From: Terriglobia bacterium
Lineage (GTDB): Bacteria > Acidobacteriota > Terriglobia > Terriglobales > Acidobacteriaceae
Reading direction: 5' to 3'
NCBI GenBank assembly: GCA_020073185.1
Contig: JAIQFT010000018.1
Span: 27,044-91,043 of the forward strand
DNA: 64,000 bases
Part shown: positions 33,745 through 43,240 of the stretch, piece by piece
Layout: each line of letters begins with the position of its first letter
How positions within the stretch are numbered: the stretch's first letter is position 1
The notes under the pieces: generated by a model
What the model was told of the DNA's origin: nothing
What the model saw: only the letters and a program-made list of their open reading frames with translations
Database searches by the model: none
Translations under genes and position numbers: made by a program

Positions 33745-35124
33745 TTAGTCTCTCGCGAAGACTTCCGGGTCCGGATCGGCGAAAAACTTGTTGTGCAGCC
33801 GGCGTACCGCCTCGGGCACGTCGTCCTCGTTGATCACGAACGTGATGTTGATTTCCGACGCCCCCTGCGAAATCATGCGCACGTTGATGTCACCCAGCGC
33901 CGTGAACACCTTCGCCGCCACGCCAGGGGTCTCGCGGATGTCGTCGCCCACCATGCACACGATCGCGTTTCGCCCCCGGTATTGCACGTCCGCCATCTTC
34001 TCCAGGTCGGCCGCGATCGCCGGGATCGCCTCGTTGGAATCCACCGTCAGGGAGACGCTCACCTCCGAGGTCGACACCACGTCCACCGCGCAGCGATGCC
34101 GGTCGAACACTTCGAAGATGGACTTCATGAACCCGTGCGCGCCCAGCATGCGCGTCGCCACGATATCCACGATCGTGATCCGCTTTTTGGCCGCGATTGC
34201 CTTGAACGCGTTGCGGCAGTGCGGCGCGCGCGCGGTGATGCGCGTTCCCTCGTTGGCCGGGTTCCGCGAATTCAGCACGTGCACCGCGATATTTTTCTGA
34301 ATCGCCGGCAGCAGCGTGGAGGGATGCAGCACCTTCGCCCCGAAATACGCCAGTTCCGCCGCTTCTTCGAATCCGATGGACTTGATGCGCAGCGCGTCCG
34401 GGCAAAGGTTGGGATCGGTGGTCTTCATCCCGTCCACGTCGGTCCAGATCTCGATGCGCTCGGCGCCCAAGGCCGCACCCACGATGGCCGCGGAGAAATC
34501 CGACCCGCCGCGGCCGATCGTCGTGGTCGTGCCTTCGCGGGTCGCCCCGATAAAACCGCCCATCACCGCCACGCACTTCTTCAGCGCCAGCGGACGCAGG
34601 CGCGCGCGCACGTTGTCGTTGGTGTCGTCCATCTGCGGGATGGCCTTGCCGTGATTCGCGTCGGTGACGATGCACTCGCGCGGGTCGACCAGCACCGCTT
34701 TCAGCCCATGCGAGCGGAAAGCCGCCGTCACCAGCTTGCTGGAAAGCCGTTCGCCGTAGGAGAGCACGTTGTCGGTGGTGCGCGCCGTCAACTCGCCGAC
34801 CGCCGCGATGCCGCGCAGCAACTCGTCCAGGGCATCGAAATCCGCTTCCAGTTCGCTGTGAAGCTGTCCGAAGACCGCGCTGCCCAGCAACTCCGATGCC
34901 GCGTTGTAGTGCCTTTCGCGGACCGCGCGCGAGAGCTGGAGCGCGCTCTCGCGGTCGCCCGAACCCGCCGCCCGGGCCATCGCCACCAACTGGTCGGTGA
35001 CCTTGGCCATGGCGCTGACCACCACCACCGGGTCCTGCGCTAGCCGGCTGCACACGATGTCGGCCGCGCGCGCGATCGCCGTCGCGTCTTCCACCGAGGT
35101 GCCGCCGAATTTCATCACAATCAT
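33745..35124 (-). CDS. lysC: Aspartate kinase LysC
   Basis: A 459-residue enzyme that phosphorylates aspartate, the entry to lysine, threonine and methionine synthesis. KFGGTS near the N terminus and GRGGSDFSAAIVGAALGA form the kinase domain. Two ACT domains follow (about 300-455) and would give feedback control. The start at 35124 (MIVMKFGGTS) is chosen because all homologues begin just before KFGG; the longer frame runs into repeat DNA. It lies between asd and dapB. Confidence 0.96.
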   Translation of the reverse strand: MIVMKFGGTSVEDATAIARAADIVCSRLAQDPVVVVSAMAKVTDQLVAMARAAGSGDRESALQLSRAVRERHYNAASELLGSAVFGQLHSELEADFDALDELLRGIAAVGELTARTTDNVLSYGERLSSKLVTAAFRSHGLKAVLVDPRECIVTDANHGKAIPQMDDTNDNVRARLRPLALKKCVAVMGGFIGATREGTTTTIGRGGSDFSAAIVGAALGAERIEIWTDVDGMKTTDPNLCPDALRIKSIGFEEAAELAYFGAKVLHPSTLLPAIQKNIAVHVLNSRNPANEGTRITARAPHCRNAFKAIAAKKRITIVDIVATRMLGAHGFMKSIFEVFDRHRCAVDVVSTSEVSVSLTVDSNEAIPAIAADLEKMADVQYRGRNAIVCMVGDDIRETPGVAAKVFTALGDINVRMISQGASEINITFVINEDDVPEAVRRLHNKFFADPDPEVFARD

Positions 35125-35142
35125 CGGCGGCCCCCGGAATCG

Positions 35143-35258
35143 AGCCACAGAGGACACACAGGTTTTTCAATCTGAAGAAAACAGTTCGTCGCCGGCAGAC
35201 GAATACCGACGCCCAGGGAAATTGCTATTCCTGTGTTTCCTCCGTGTCCTCTGTGGCT
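35143..35258. repeat. Inverted repeat of the CCACAGAGGACAC type
   Basis: AGCCACAGAGGACAC (35143-35157) and GTGTCCTCTGTGGCT (35244-35258) are perfect 15-bp inverted copies in the asd-lysC gap. Words of this kind are dispersed between genes in many bacteria. A long-range RNA stem in the operon transcript is possible. Confidence 0.5.
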
Positions 35259-35282
35259 AGAAACGGTCATTTGAATCGACGG

Positions 35283-36338
35283 CTAGTCTCCGAGGTATCC
35301 CTGCGCCTTGAGCAGCTCGGCATTGAGTAACGCCGCGCCCGCCGCGCCGCGGATGGTGTTGTGCGAGAGCACCGTGAACTTCCAGTCGAGCACGCCGCAC
35401 GGCCGCAGACGGCCTACCGTGGCCGACATGCCCGCACCGCGGTCCACGTCGAAGCGCGGCTGCGGCCGGTCGGGCGCCGTGTCATAAATTACCGGCTGCT
35501 CCGGCGCGTTGGGCAGCCGCAACTCCTGCGGCACGCCGCGAAAACTGCGCCACACCTCGATAATCTCTTCCGCCCGCGCCGGCTTCTCCAGCTTTACCGA
35601 CACTGACTCGGTATGCCCGTCTTCCACCGCCACGCGGTTGCACTGCGCGCTCATGGCGAACTCGGCGGAGTGAATGCGCGACGCGTCGGCGCGGCCCAGC
35701 AGCTTGCGCGTCTCCGCCTCCATCTTCTCTTCCTCGTTCGCGATATAAGGAATCACGTTGCCGAGGATGTCGAGCGACGCCACCCCGGGGTAGCCCGCCC
35801 CGCTGACCGCCTGCATGGTGACGGCCATCACCTTCTGCAGGCCAAAGCTCCGATGCAACGGCCCCAGCGCCATCACTAGCCCGATGGCGGAGCAATTCGG
35901 ATTGGTGACCACGAATCCGCCGCAGTCCTGCCGCCAGCGTTGCGCGCGGATCACCCTCACGTGATCGGCATTCACTTCGGGAACCACCAACGGGACGTCT
36001 TCCTGCATGCGCAGCGCGCTGGAGTTGGTAACCACGGCGCATCCGCTGGCGGCGAAACACGGCTCCAGTTCGCTGGCGATGCCGGCGTCCAGCGCGGCGA
36101 AGATCACGCGCGGCGCTCCCTCCGGTGTCGCCGGGGAAATCTTCATCCGCGCCAGGCGCGCGGGAATCGGCGTTCGCAGCTGCCAGCGCACGATTTCCCC
36201 ATACACCCGCCCGGCCGAGCGGTCCGACGCCGCCAGCCACGCCGGCTCAAACCACGGGTGGTGCTCCAGCAGTTGGATGAACCGCTGTCCGACCACTCCC
36301 GTCGCGCCCAGGATTCCCACAGGGATTTTCGATGGCAT
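35283..36338 (-). CDS. asd: Aspartate-semialdehyde dehydrogenase Asd
   Basis: A 351-residue enzyme that reduces aspartyl phosphate to the semialdehyde. GATGVVGQRFIQLLEHHPWF is the NADP-binding start, and NPNCSAIGLVMALGPL holds the catalytic Cys. SAEFAMSAQCNRV and the VSVKL region match the archaeal/fungal-type subclass rather than the E. coli one. It is the first gene of the lysine run on the minus strand and is divergent from galT. Confidence 0.95.
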   Translation of the reverse strand: MPSKIPVGILGATGVVGQRFIQLLEHHPWFEPAWLAASDRSAGRVYGEIVRWQLRTPIPARLARMKISPATPEGAPRVIFAALDAGIASELEPCFAASGCAVVTNSSALRMQEDVPLVVPEVNADHVRVIRAQRWRQDCGGFVVTNPNCSAIGLVMALGPLHRSFGLQKVMAVTMQAVSGAGYPGVASLDILGNVIPYIANEEEKMEAETRKLLGRADASRIHSAEFAMSAQCNRVAVEDGHTESVSVKLEKPARAEEIIEVWRSFRGVPQELRLPNAPEQPVIYDTAPDRPQPRFDVDRGAGMSATVGRLRPCGVLDWKFTVLSHNTIRGAAGAALLNAELLKAQGYLGD

Positions 36339-36509
36339 GGCGTCGTAGCCCTCTTCCGGTCACCGGGCCGGAGGATGCTCGCACCAGCGCACAAGTTCCG
36401 GAAAGGATATTTCGGATTTTACACGAATTCCGCGCTGCTCTTTTCTGTTCGCGCGGTGATAAGCTCCGCTGTTCAGCGGGGGAGGTCCGTGGTCCCCGAC
36501 GGAGGCGCC

Positions 36510-37529
36510 ATGCCGGAGCTTCGCCAGAACCGCTTCACCAAGGAGTGGGTCATCATGGCGACGGAGCGCGCCAAGCGCCCGGAGGATCTCCGCGTCCAGC
36601 GCGACTCCCGTCCGCCTCTGCCCGCCTATTCGGAGAAATGCCCGTTCTGCCCTGGCAATGAGCGGCTCGCTCCGCCCGCGGTGATGGCCATCCCCGGTGA
36701 TGGCAAGTGGGAGGTCCGCATTGTGCCCAACAAATTCGCCGCGCTTTCCCGCGAAGGCGAGCCCTGGCGCAAGATCGAGCGCTCGCGCCGCAGCATGAAC
36801 GGCGTCGGCATTCACGAGGTCATCGTCGAGACGCCGAACCACGCGCTCACCACCGCGCTCCTGCCGGTGGAAAACGTCGCCGCAATCCTGCGCGCCTACC
36901 GGCGGCGCTTCACCGAGATCAGCGCCGACCCGCGCATCGCCCACGTCACCATCTTCAAGAACCATGGCGTCGGCGCCGGTACCAGCCTCGAGCACTCGCA
37001 CTCGCAGTTGATCGGCACCCCCGTCATCTCCTCGCAAGTCCGCCACCGTGTGTACGAAGCCCTGCGCCACTACGACGAATTCGGCGAGTGCATTTTCTGC
37101 GAGGCCATCCAAGAGGATCTCGCCGAACCCACGCGCGTGGTCATTACCACCCAACACTTCTTCGCCGTCGAGCCCTTTGCCTCTTCCACCCCGTTCGCCA
37201 CCTACATTTATCCCCACCGCCACATGGCCAGCTTCGGCGCCATCGGCGACGCCGAGATTGTGGATCTCGCCACGGTGCTGAAGACCGTGCTCGCCAAGTT
37301 TTACGTTGGATTGCAGAACCCGGATTTCAACTACACCATTCGCACCGCGCCCCACGAGAACGCCGGCGTTCTCTACTACCATTGGTATTTGAGCGTGATC
37401 CCGCGCCTGACGCGCATCGCCGGCTTCGAGCTCGGTTCCGGCATGTTCATCAACACGGTGCTGCCGGAAGCGGCGGCGGAGTTTCTGCGCAACCAGAAGG
37501 TGGATTTGGCCGCGGCGGAGGCGGATTAG
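36510..37529 (+). CDS. galT: Galactose-1-phosphate uridylyltransferase family protein
   Basis: A 339-residue HIT-superfamily nucleotidyltransferase. C44 and C47 (CPFC) supply zinc ligands and HSHSQ (162-166) holds the catalytic His. PFCPGNE and the YIYPHRHMASF block are typical. It moves UMP between hexose phosphates, in the Leloir pathway if specific for galactose. No galK or galE is nearby, so a related role (for example ADP-glucose phosphorylase) cannot be excluded. GGAGG lies 7-8 nt before the ATG at 36510, which decides the start in a long open frame. Confidence 0.88.
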   Translation: MPELRQNRFTKEWVIMATERAKRPEDLRVQRDSRPPLPAYSEKCPFCPGNERLAPPAVMAIPGDGKWEVRIVPNKFAALSREGEPWRKIERSRRSMNGVGIHEVIVETPNHALTTALLPVENVAAILRAYRRRFTEISADPRIAHVTIFKNHGVGAGTSLEHSHSQLIGTPVISSQVRHRVYEALRHYDEFGECIFCEAIQEDLAEPTRVVITTQHFFAVEPFASSTPFATYIYPHRHMASFGAIGDAEIVDLATVLKTVLAKFYVGLQNPDFNYTIRTAPHENAGVLYYHWYLSVIPRLTRIAGFELGSGMFINTVLPEAAAEFLRNQKVDLAAAEAD

Positions 37530-37562
37530 GTCCTATTTCCTAATGCGCCTGCAACCTGAAGC

Positions 37563-38300
37563 CTAATCCCGCACCACTTCCGTCGCGTCGGCTGCGATAT
37601 AGATGCGAATCAGTTTATAGTTTTTGTCCAGCCACAGCCCCCAATCCATGCCTTCGCTCTGCAAGTTGAAGCGGCTGAGCTCGCGCTTCTGACCGTGCAC
37701 ATTGACCGTCTCTAGTCCGACATAGGCAATGTTAACCAGCAACGACGTTCTCTGCCGCGGGATCAGCGCCCCAAACTGAGCGGGTTGCAACTTGCAGGCC
37801 GGGCTGCCCGGCTCAGGCCGGCAGTTGGCTGCCAGGTAGCGCCACGCCAGCACTTCCCGCTGCGAGAAGAAATAATCGTCTAGGATCACCGTGGACGGCG
37901 GCAGGATGTAGGGCTGATCAATCGGCTTGACGGTCGGCCCGGTGCTGATGTGCTGCACCAGGAACCGATCTTGCGGCTCGATGGTCGTCTGCGCCTTGGT
38001 CGGGCTGAGCTCGTTCCACGTATAGCGCCGCAGGTCGCCGTTGGGCGCGATTACCAGTTCGGCAGTCTGCACCGCCTTGGTGGCGCCCTCCTCGACCTTG
38101 AATTCCGACTTCGCGACGCTCATGTCCGCCATCTGCTCGATCTGGAACTTCTCGGTGGCCACCCGTTTCCCATGCACGAAGATTCCGAACGATCCCGAGT
38201 CCACGACATTTCCCACCGGTGCGGCAGCTTTTTTGTCCGCGGCGAAACCCACCGCGGATATCGCGATCAGCAGCAGCGCGATTCTTCGTGAAGACCTCAT
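37563..38300 (-). CDS. Exported protein of unknown function
   Basis: A 245-residue protein with a signal peptide (RIALLLIAISAVGFA, cut before ADK). The rest looks beta-rich (SGSFGIFVHGKRVATEKFQIEQ, TAELVIAPNGDLRRYTWNELS) and ends in LIRIYIAADATEVVRD. Such a layout is seen in periplasmic DUF-type proteins near cell-envelope genes, but I do not recognise the family. GAGGG lies 6 nt before the ATG at 38300, and a second ATG lies five codons upstream. It is next to aroK on the same strand. Confidence 0.7.
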   Translation of the reverse strand: MRSSRRIALLLIAISAVGFAADKKAAAPVGNVVDSGSFGIFVHGKRVATEKFQIEQMADMSVAKSEFKVEEGATKAVQTAELVIAPNGDLRRYTWNELSPTKAQTTIEPQDRFLVQHISTGPTVKPIDQPYILPPSTVILDDYFFSQREVLAWRYLAANCRPEPGSPACKLQPAQFGALIPRQRTSLLVNIAYVGLETVNVHGQKRELSRFNLQSEGMDWGLWLDKNYKLIRIYIAADATEVVRD

Positions 38301-38334
38301 GAGTGCCCTCGCCATTACCGTAACAGGCCAACGC

Positions 38335-39000
38335 CTAAAAACGAACAGCCAAAAGCTCTTCCACAACCTGCTCCGGCGTCTTGCCGCCGGTTTCGACACG
38401 CAAGTCCGCTGCCATGTAACCGCTGCGCCGCGCTTCGTACAACTGGCGAAATTGGTTCTCGCCGCGAAACAGCGGGCGCTCGACTGCTTGGCCGGCACAC
38501 CGCCGCCGCAGCTCTTCCACGCTCGCATCCAGGAAGATCGCCGGCGCGCCCGTTTGCCGCAGCAGGGCGGCATTCTCCGCCCGCACAAACGCTCCGCCAC
38601 CGAGCGCAACAACGACTCCTTTATCCGCGGTCATCCCGAGCGCGCACGCGCCCATCAACCGGCCGCGCCGGTTTTGCGCGGCGGATTGGCGCGTCCGAGT
38701 CGAGGGACCTTGCGTTTCCTTTCCTTCCAGCAGCGCCCGCAAGCACTCACCCTCCACCTTGCGAAAATATTCTTCCCCCGAATCGCGGAAAATCTCCCCG
38801 ATCTCCCGCCCTTCGCGCTCGCGGATGCGGTCATCCAGGTCCACGAAGCTCCATCCCAACCGCTGCGCCAGCATCCGCCCGACCGTGGTTTTCCCCGCGC
38901 CCATGAATCCCACGAGGAGAATTCGATCGATGGCCGATGGTCGTTGGTCGATGGCCAAACCTTTACCGCCGAAGCGACCGCGCGCCCTTCGCAACGACAT
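38335..39000 (-). CDS. aroK: Shikimate kinase AroK with an in-frame palindromic insertion
   Basis: A shikimate kinase of the aromatic amino acid pathway. Walker A is GFMGAGKTT, the shikimate-binding DLDDRI follows, and VVVALGGGAF and RPLFRG are present. Between the GEEYFRKVEGECLRALLE helix and the VVALGGG strand lie about 33 extra residues (KETQGPST to MTADKG). Their DNA (38628-38727) is an imperfect palindrome with ends like a dispersed repeat (GTCCCTCGACTCG, GCTCGGGATGACC). The first 25 codons also lie in repeat-like DNA, so the true start is uncertain and may be nearer IDRILLVGFMG. Confidence 0.9.
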   Translation of the reverse strand: MSLRRARGRFGGKGLAIDQRPSAIDRILLVGFMGAGKTTVGRMLAQRLGWSFVDLDDRIREREGREIGEIFRDSGEEYFRKVEGECLRALLEGKETQGPSTRTRQSAAQNRRGRLMGACALGMTADKGVVVALGGGAFVRAENAALLRQTGAPAIFLDASVEELRRRCAGQAVERPLFRGENQFRQLYEARRSGYMAADLRVETGGKTPEQVVEELLAVRF

Positions 39001-39047
39001 TCGTCGCTTGCAGCGCCACGCGCGAACTACTCACTACCAACCACTGA

Positions 39048-39896
39048 CTACTGCTTTTTGACTCGGATTCTACCACTGAAGGTACGCAGCCTCACGGCCG
39101 ACGCGCCCGCATTCGACGTGCCTGCGAACGACTTGCCTTGGTTCAGCGCCATGATGGGATGGACGGGCGCTTGGAGAGGAAAATCATTTTCCACTGTGCC
39201 CGCGACCGTGCGCGCAGTCACGTCCACCGACGCGCTCGGCGACAGGCTGACATCGATATTGCCGGAGTGGGTGGTCAGCGAATACTGCCCGCCGCCGCCA
39301 AAATCGCCGCTGTACGCAATCGCCCCGCCGGTGGTACTTACCGACACGACCCTTCCCACGACATGATTCAGCATCACCGACCCGCCCACCGAGGTCGCTT
39401 CCACGAACCCGCCGTTCAGGTTACTCAGCGTAATCGGCCCGGCGACGGTGCGCACCCGCACATGCCCGTTGCCGTCACGCACTTCGACCTGTCCGGTGTC
39501 GACGTCCACCGAAACATCGCCGCCGACGCCCTGCACCTGTACCGGCCCGCTGGCGGTTCGAATCATCACGTTGGCATCGGCGGGAACCTGGAGGTCGTAC
39601 TCCACGCGGCCATCGCTCTCGCCGGTCTTCTGCAGGAAACGAGTGCGCACTGCAACCCGGTTGCCATTCTGCGCCGCATCCACCTCGACCTTCGACGAAC
39701 CCGGCGTCGCGCTCACCAACACCTGGTTCACAACGGAAGCCCGCAGCCGTACCGACCCGTAATCGTTGACCACGGAAATGGTTGCGCCGCGTGTCACCGT
39801 ATAACGGAACTCCTTCTTGCCGGCGGCAGAAGCGGTCGTTGCCAGGGCGATGACTGCCAGCAGGCCCAGGGTCGCGCTGCGTGAGGTGTTTGACAT
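39048..39896 (-). CDS. Exported DUF4097-type beta-strand repeat protein
   Basis: A 282-residue protein with a signal peptide (LGLLAVIALATTASA) and a right-handed beta-solenoid-like series of short repeats, for example SGPVQVQGVGGDVSVDVDTG and TVAGPITLSNLNGGFVEA. Such DUF4097 proteins are commonly encoded with sigma/anti-sigma pairs, as here, and may sense or line the cell envelope. AAGGAA lies directly before the ATG at 39896. It is the third gene of the sigma operon. Confidence 0.85.
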   Translation of the reverse strand: MSNTSRSATLGLLAVIALATTASAAGKKEFRYTVTRGATISVVNDYGSVRLRASVVNQVLVSATPGSSKVEVDAAQNGNRVAVRTRFLQKTGESDGRVEYDLQVPADANVMIRTASGPVQVQGVGGDVSVDVDTGQVEVRDGNGHVRVRTVAGPITLSNLNGGFVEATSVGGSVMLNHVVGRVVSVSTTGGAIAYSGDFGGGGQYSLTTHSGNIDVSLSPSASVDVTARTVAGTVENDFPLQAPVHPIMALNQGKSFAGTSNAGASAVRLRTFSGRIRVKKQ

Positions 39897-39934
39897 TTCC
39901 TTGCCGCCCCGCACTCGCCGGGGCTCAACTCCAT

Positions 39935-40546
39935 TCACTGCGTTGCCAGCTCGTAGAGCAGCGCTTTCTGCTGGTAGGCCCGCATCAGCGACTGCCGCGC
40001 GTCCTCGTCGTCCGGGTTTTGCTCCAGCGTCTTCTTTGCGTCCGCAATGGATGCGTTAACCTGCTGGAGAGTGCTCTGGTAGGTGGAGGCGCTGCTCGGA
40101 CGTGACGCCGCCACCTGCTGCAGCAACAGTTCGTCGTCCTGCTCGGTGGGTACGGTGTTCAGGGAAACCGTCTGCAAGGGCGGGGTAATGTTTTCGACGC
40201 TAGCAGCGGCTTGCTGCTGGCGGCTGCGCTCCACCAGGAATGCGCTAAAGACCACCAGGATGATCACCCCCAGCGCTGCGATCCACGAGATGGGCCCTAG
40301 AAGGCGCCCCCTGGAGCGGGCGGGCTTGATCCGCCCCTCGCGCTCCAAGGAAGCCTTAATGCCCTCCCATACCTGCGGGGAAGGATCCTCCATCGGCACC
40401 AGCAGCTTGGCCTGCTCGACGATGTACTTCAGGTCTGCGACCAGGTCGGAACAGACCGCGCACTCGCGCAGGTGTCGTTCCTGCTCCGCATTTCCCCCGG
40501 TCTCGATGATGTAGGGTAGGACCCTTTGAAATTCTGCGCAGCTCAT
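39935..40546 (-). CDS. Anti-sigma factor with zinc-binding N terminus
   Basis: A 203-residue protein with an N-terminal HX3CX2C zinc site (HLRECAVC) of the zf-HC2 anti-sigma type, a single membrane helix (WIAALGVIILVVFSAFLV) and a periplasmic coiled, Gln/Ser-rich part. It would hold the ECF sigma factor at the inner membrane until an envelope signal arrives. It starts 44 bases after the sigma gene on the same strand. The start at 40546 gives MSCAEF, the usual N terminus. Confidence 0.88.
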   Translation of the reverse strand: MSCAEFQRVLPYIIETGGNAEQERHLRECAVCSDLVADLKYIVEQAKLLVPMEDPSPQVWEGIKASLEREGRIKPARSRGRLLGPISWIAALGVIILVVFSAFLVERSRQQQAAASVENITPPLQTVSLNTVPTEQDDELLLQQVAASRPSSASTYQSTLQQVNASIADAKKTLEQNPDDEDARQSLMRAYQQKALLYELATQ

Positions 40547-40589
40547 GACTCCCTCTCCCCGGTTTCCCAGCCCGATCACGATTTCCTCC

Positions 40590-41279
40590 TCAAGCCCGCT
40601 TGGCGGCCTTTTCGGCTCTGCTGGGCTTGAGCAGGTCGCGCAGCTTCATGCGCGCCTTGTGGAGCTGGGACTTGCTGTTGCCGATAGAACATCCCATCAT
40701 CTCGGCAATCTCGTTGTGCTCGTATCCCTCAATATCGTGCAATACGAAAATAATGCGATAGCCGGGCGGCAGACTCTCGATCGACCGCTCCAGGTTGAGC
40801 CGGTCGATCGAGCCGGCCAACACGTTGTCGCGCGCCCCGATGTCCTTTCTTGGGCCGTCCTCCTGCTGTGGTTCCAGGCTCTCCTCCAGCGAAACTTCCG
40901 GCAGACCCTTCTTGCGCAGGCGCATCAGCACCACGTTGACCGCCAGCCGGTGCAGCCAGGTGGAAAATGCACTCTCGCCGCGGAAGGTGGCGATCTTGCG
41001 ATAGAGCTGCAGGAACGCCTCCTGCGTCAGGTCCTCCGCTTCGGCGATGTTGCCCGTCATGCGCAGGCAAAGCGAATAGACACGCCGCTTGTGCAGGGCG
41101 TACAGCCCGGCAAACGATTCCCCGTCGCCCTGCTTGGCTCTTTCGATCGCTTCAGCCTCGGAGAGCCCGGACGCTATGGTTTTCTTTTGCTGTGTCAATG
41201 CCTTCTTCAGGCCGCTTTCATTGAGATGCGGCTCAATAGCGGGCCGTTGTAAATCACTTTCAGGTTGAGCTGCGCCCAA
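40590..41279 (-). CDS. ECF RNA polymerase sigma factor
   Basis: A 229-residue sigma factor. Region 2 is FAGLYALHKRRVYSLCLRMTGNIAEAEDLTQEAFLQ and WLHRLAVNVV, and region 4 is LPPGYRIIFVLHDIEGYEHNEIAEMMGCSIGNSKSQLHKAR. The extra 45 residues at the N terminus are not conserved, and the start (TTG at 41279 or later) is uncertain. With the following anti-sigma and DUF4097 genes it forms an envelope-stress-like operon. Confidence 0.92.
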   Translation of the reverse strand: MGAAQPESDLQRPAIEPHLNESGLKKALTQQKKTIASGLSEAEAIERAKQGDGESFAGLYALHKRRVYSLCLRMTGNIAEAEDLTQEAFLQLYRKIATFRGESAFSTWLHRLAVNVVLMRLRKKGLPEVSLEESLEPQQEDGPRKDIGARDNVLAGSIDRLNLERSIESLPPGYRIIFVLHDIEGYEHNEIAEMMGCSIGNSKSQLHKARMKLRDLLKPSRAEKAAKRA

Positions 41280-41545
41280 CAGGACCGCTACTGGCTAACG
41301 CCAAGACCAGTTAGATTAGCTTAAGTCGGTGCGCGGCTGCACTAGAGAGAGCAGAAGGGGTGCTTTGGTTGCCTGAGCTTAGCGTTACGGCGGCAATTTC
41401 CGGTGAGCACCGTTTACCATAAGGATATTAACGCGATTCGAAGAATGTTGAGGATGCTCCCTTTGCTTCTAAAAGGAAATTTACGAACTATCTTGTATTC
41501 AATGGGTTGCGAGCATTTGTGGGCAAGGGACAGCCCTCTTGCCTG

Positions 41546-42991
41546 TTACGAGCTTTTCGCCGTAATGGTTTCCAGCCCGTGCGAGTTCGGGCCCATCTCG
41601 TTGCGGCGCAGCAGCCAGGAGAAAAAGACGGCGAAGAAGCCCAAGGCGGAGAAGATCCACATCCCCAGCGCGTACCCGCGAGGATTCTGGGCGCCGGCGT
41701 GGGAGTGATCATTGGCCCAGCCGATCGTCAGGTTGAATCCAGCCAGGCCGATGTTCTGGATCATAGTCATCAGCCCGTACGCGGTTCCCAGCTTCGCTTG
41801 CGGCACGATGTAAGCCACCGACGGCCAAAGGATCGCCGGTACCAGCGAGAATGCCACCCCCATCATGGCCATCGGCACGTAGAGCGAGATGCTGGTGTAA
41901 GCCATCATCAGATACACGGGAATCAGCAGGAAGGAGCCGGCCATCATGAGCAGCGTGCGCCGCCCGATCTTGTCCGCCACCAGGCCGAAGGCCGGCGTGC
42001 CGAACATGGTGAACAGCGTCAGAATGCTGACCAGGAAGCCGCCCAGCTCGCGCGAGGTGCCGTGCGCTTCGATGAAAAACTTGATGGCGAAAGTTTCGAA
42101 GGGAAAAATCGCGGAATAGAAGGTAATGCAGAGCAGCACGATATACAGATAGGAGATGCCGAACATTCGACGGCTGGTGATCAACAGCCTGGTTCCGACC
42201 ACGGTCACGACAGCCCAGAAAAAATACGTCCAGTCGCTTTCGGGATAGAGCGCGACGGCGATCAGCGCAACAGCGAAAACAATCCACACCGGATCGCGCC
42301 AATTCCAATCCTGGCTGAATTCCTTGAGGTCAACCTTGTCGGTTGGGCCGGCCTGTCCGAGCGCATAATTTTTCTCGGCATAGACTTCCATGACCCAGTA
42401 GATCAGCGGGCCGATGATGCACAGGCTTCCAAACGCCACCGCGATCAGCAGCGGCGAGCGCCAGTTTTGATACGCGCCTTTGGCCCAGGTCGGCGAGTTC
42501 TGCGCCAGCCAGGAGCCGAAGCGGGCAATCATCAGGTTGATGCCGAAGGCGAAGCTGAGTTCTTTGCCGCGGAACCACTTGGCCACGGCTGTGGTCACCG
42601 CCACGATCAGCGATTCCGCGCCCAGCCCGAAGATCAGCCGCCCCGCAGCCATGACCTGCAACTGCGGCGCAGCGACCGTTACTGCTGCCCCAATCGTGCA
42701 CAGCGCGCCGAAGATGAGCGTGGACTTGCGCAGGCCCAGCCGGTCCACCAGGATTCCGCCCACCAACACCATGAACACGTTGGGAATGCTGTAAATCGCC
42801 TGCAGCAGGCCGATGTTGGAGTCGGAGAAATGCAGTTGCTTGGCGAGCAGGTCGGCCACCGGAGCGATGCAGTCGTACACGTAGTAATTGCCGAACATCG
42901 CCAGGCTGATGATGGCCAGCACCGCCCAGCGATAGAAGCGGGAAGGCTCCAGCCTCGCCGCAGCGGCAGGATTGGTTGTGGAATCGCTCAT
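41546..42991 (-). CDS. MFS transporter
   Basis: A 481-residue carrier with twelve predicted helices. The loop 2-3 motif is GGILVDRLGLRKST, repeated in the second half as GLVADKIGRRT. The sequence pattern resembles the MFSD1/nitrate-sugar group of the major facilitator family, but the substrate is not evident. It is flanked by intergenic repeat DNA on its upstream side, including a GTGA-N6-TCAG word at 43087 that is probably chance. Confidence 0.85.
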   Translation of the reverse strand: MSDSTTNPAAAARLEPSRFYRWAVLAIISLAMFGNYYVYDCIAPVADLLAKQLHFSDSNIGLLQAIYSIPNVFMVLVGGILVDRLGLRKSTLIFGALCTIGAAVTVAAPQLQVMAAGRLIFGLGAESLIVAVTTAVAKWFRGKELSFAFGINLMIARFGSWLAQNSPTWAKGAYQNWRSPLLIAVAFGSLCIIGPLIYWVMEVYAEKNYALGQAGPTDKVDLKEFSQDWNWRDPVWIVFAVALIAVALYPESDWTYFFWAVVTVVGTRLLITSRRMFGISYLYIVLLCITFYSAIFPFETFAIKFFIEAHGTSRELGGFLVSILTLFTMFGTPAFGLVADKIGRRTLLMMAGSFLLIPVYLMMAYTSISLYVPMAMMGVAFSLVPAILWPSVAYIVPQAKLGTAYGLMTMIQNIGLAGFNLTIGWANDHSHAGAQNPRGYALGMWIFSALGFFAVFFSWLLRRNEMGPNSHGLETITAKSS

Positions 42992-43125
42992 GGGCAGCTC
43001 CGCGCATTTGCGCGGAAGAGGTGAGAATATCAGAAGACAGGCAGCAGGCTGCGGGCTTCAGGCTTTGGGCTGCTCCTACGACCTGTGTGAGAATGCTCAG
43101 TCGTGCCCACGGCACTGGACGATTT

Positions 43126-43180
43126 TTCCCTCCATGTCCCGTCACTGAAGCGACGGGCTATTTTCAACCGCCCCGTTGGG
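43126..43180. repeat. Intergenic repeat GTCACTGAAGCGACGGGCTATTTTC
   Basis: CCCGTCACTGAAGCGACGGG forms a short hairpin and is followed by GCTATTTTCAACCGCCCC. The wording is typical of dispersed repeats in related genomes. The rest of the gap holds nothing else. Confidence 0.4.
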
Positions 43181-43240
43181 GCTCCGCTGTTGCGGTTACG
43201 TGCCACCGGCAATCATTCAGACTGATTCTCAAACAGACGC

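Noticed and set aside
33352..35043. 563-codon open frame on the plus strand
   Set aside because: It lies opposite lysC and part of dapB and gives an Arg/His-rich product without any family signature.
41507..43024. 505-codon open frame on the plus strand
   Set aside because: It is antisense to the MFS carrier gene, and its composition is unlike a real protein.
43087..43100. GTGA-N6-TCAG near the MFS gene as another Crp site
   Set aside because: It has one mismatch, lies far from the island and sits in repeat-rich DNA, so chance is likely.
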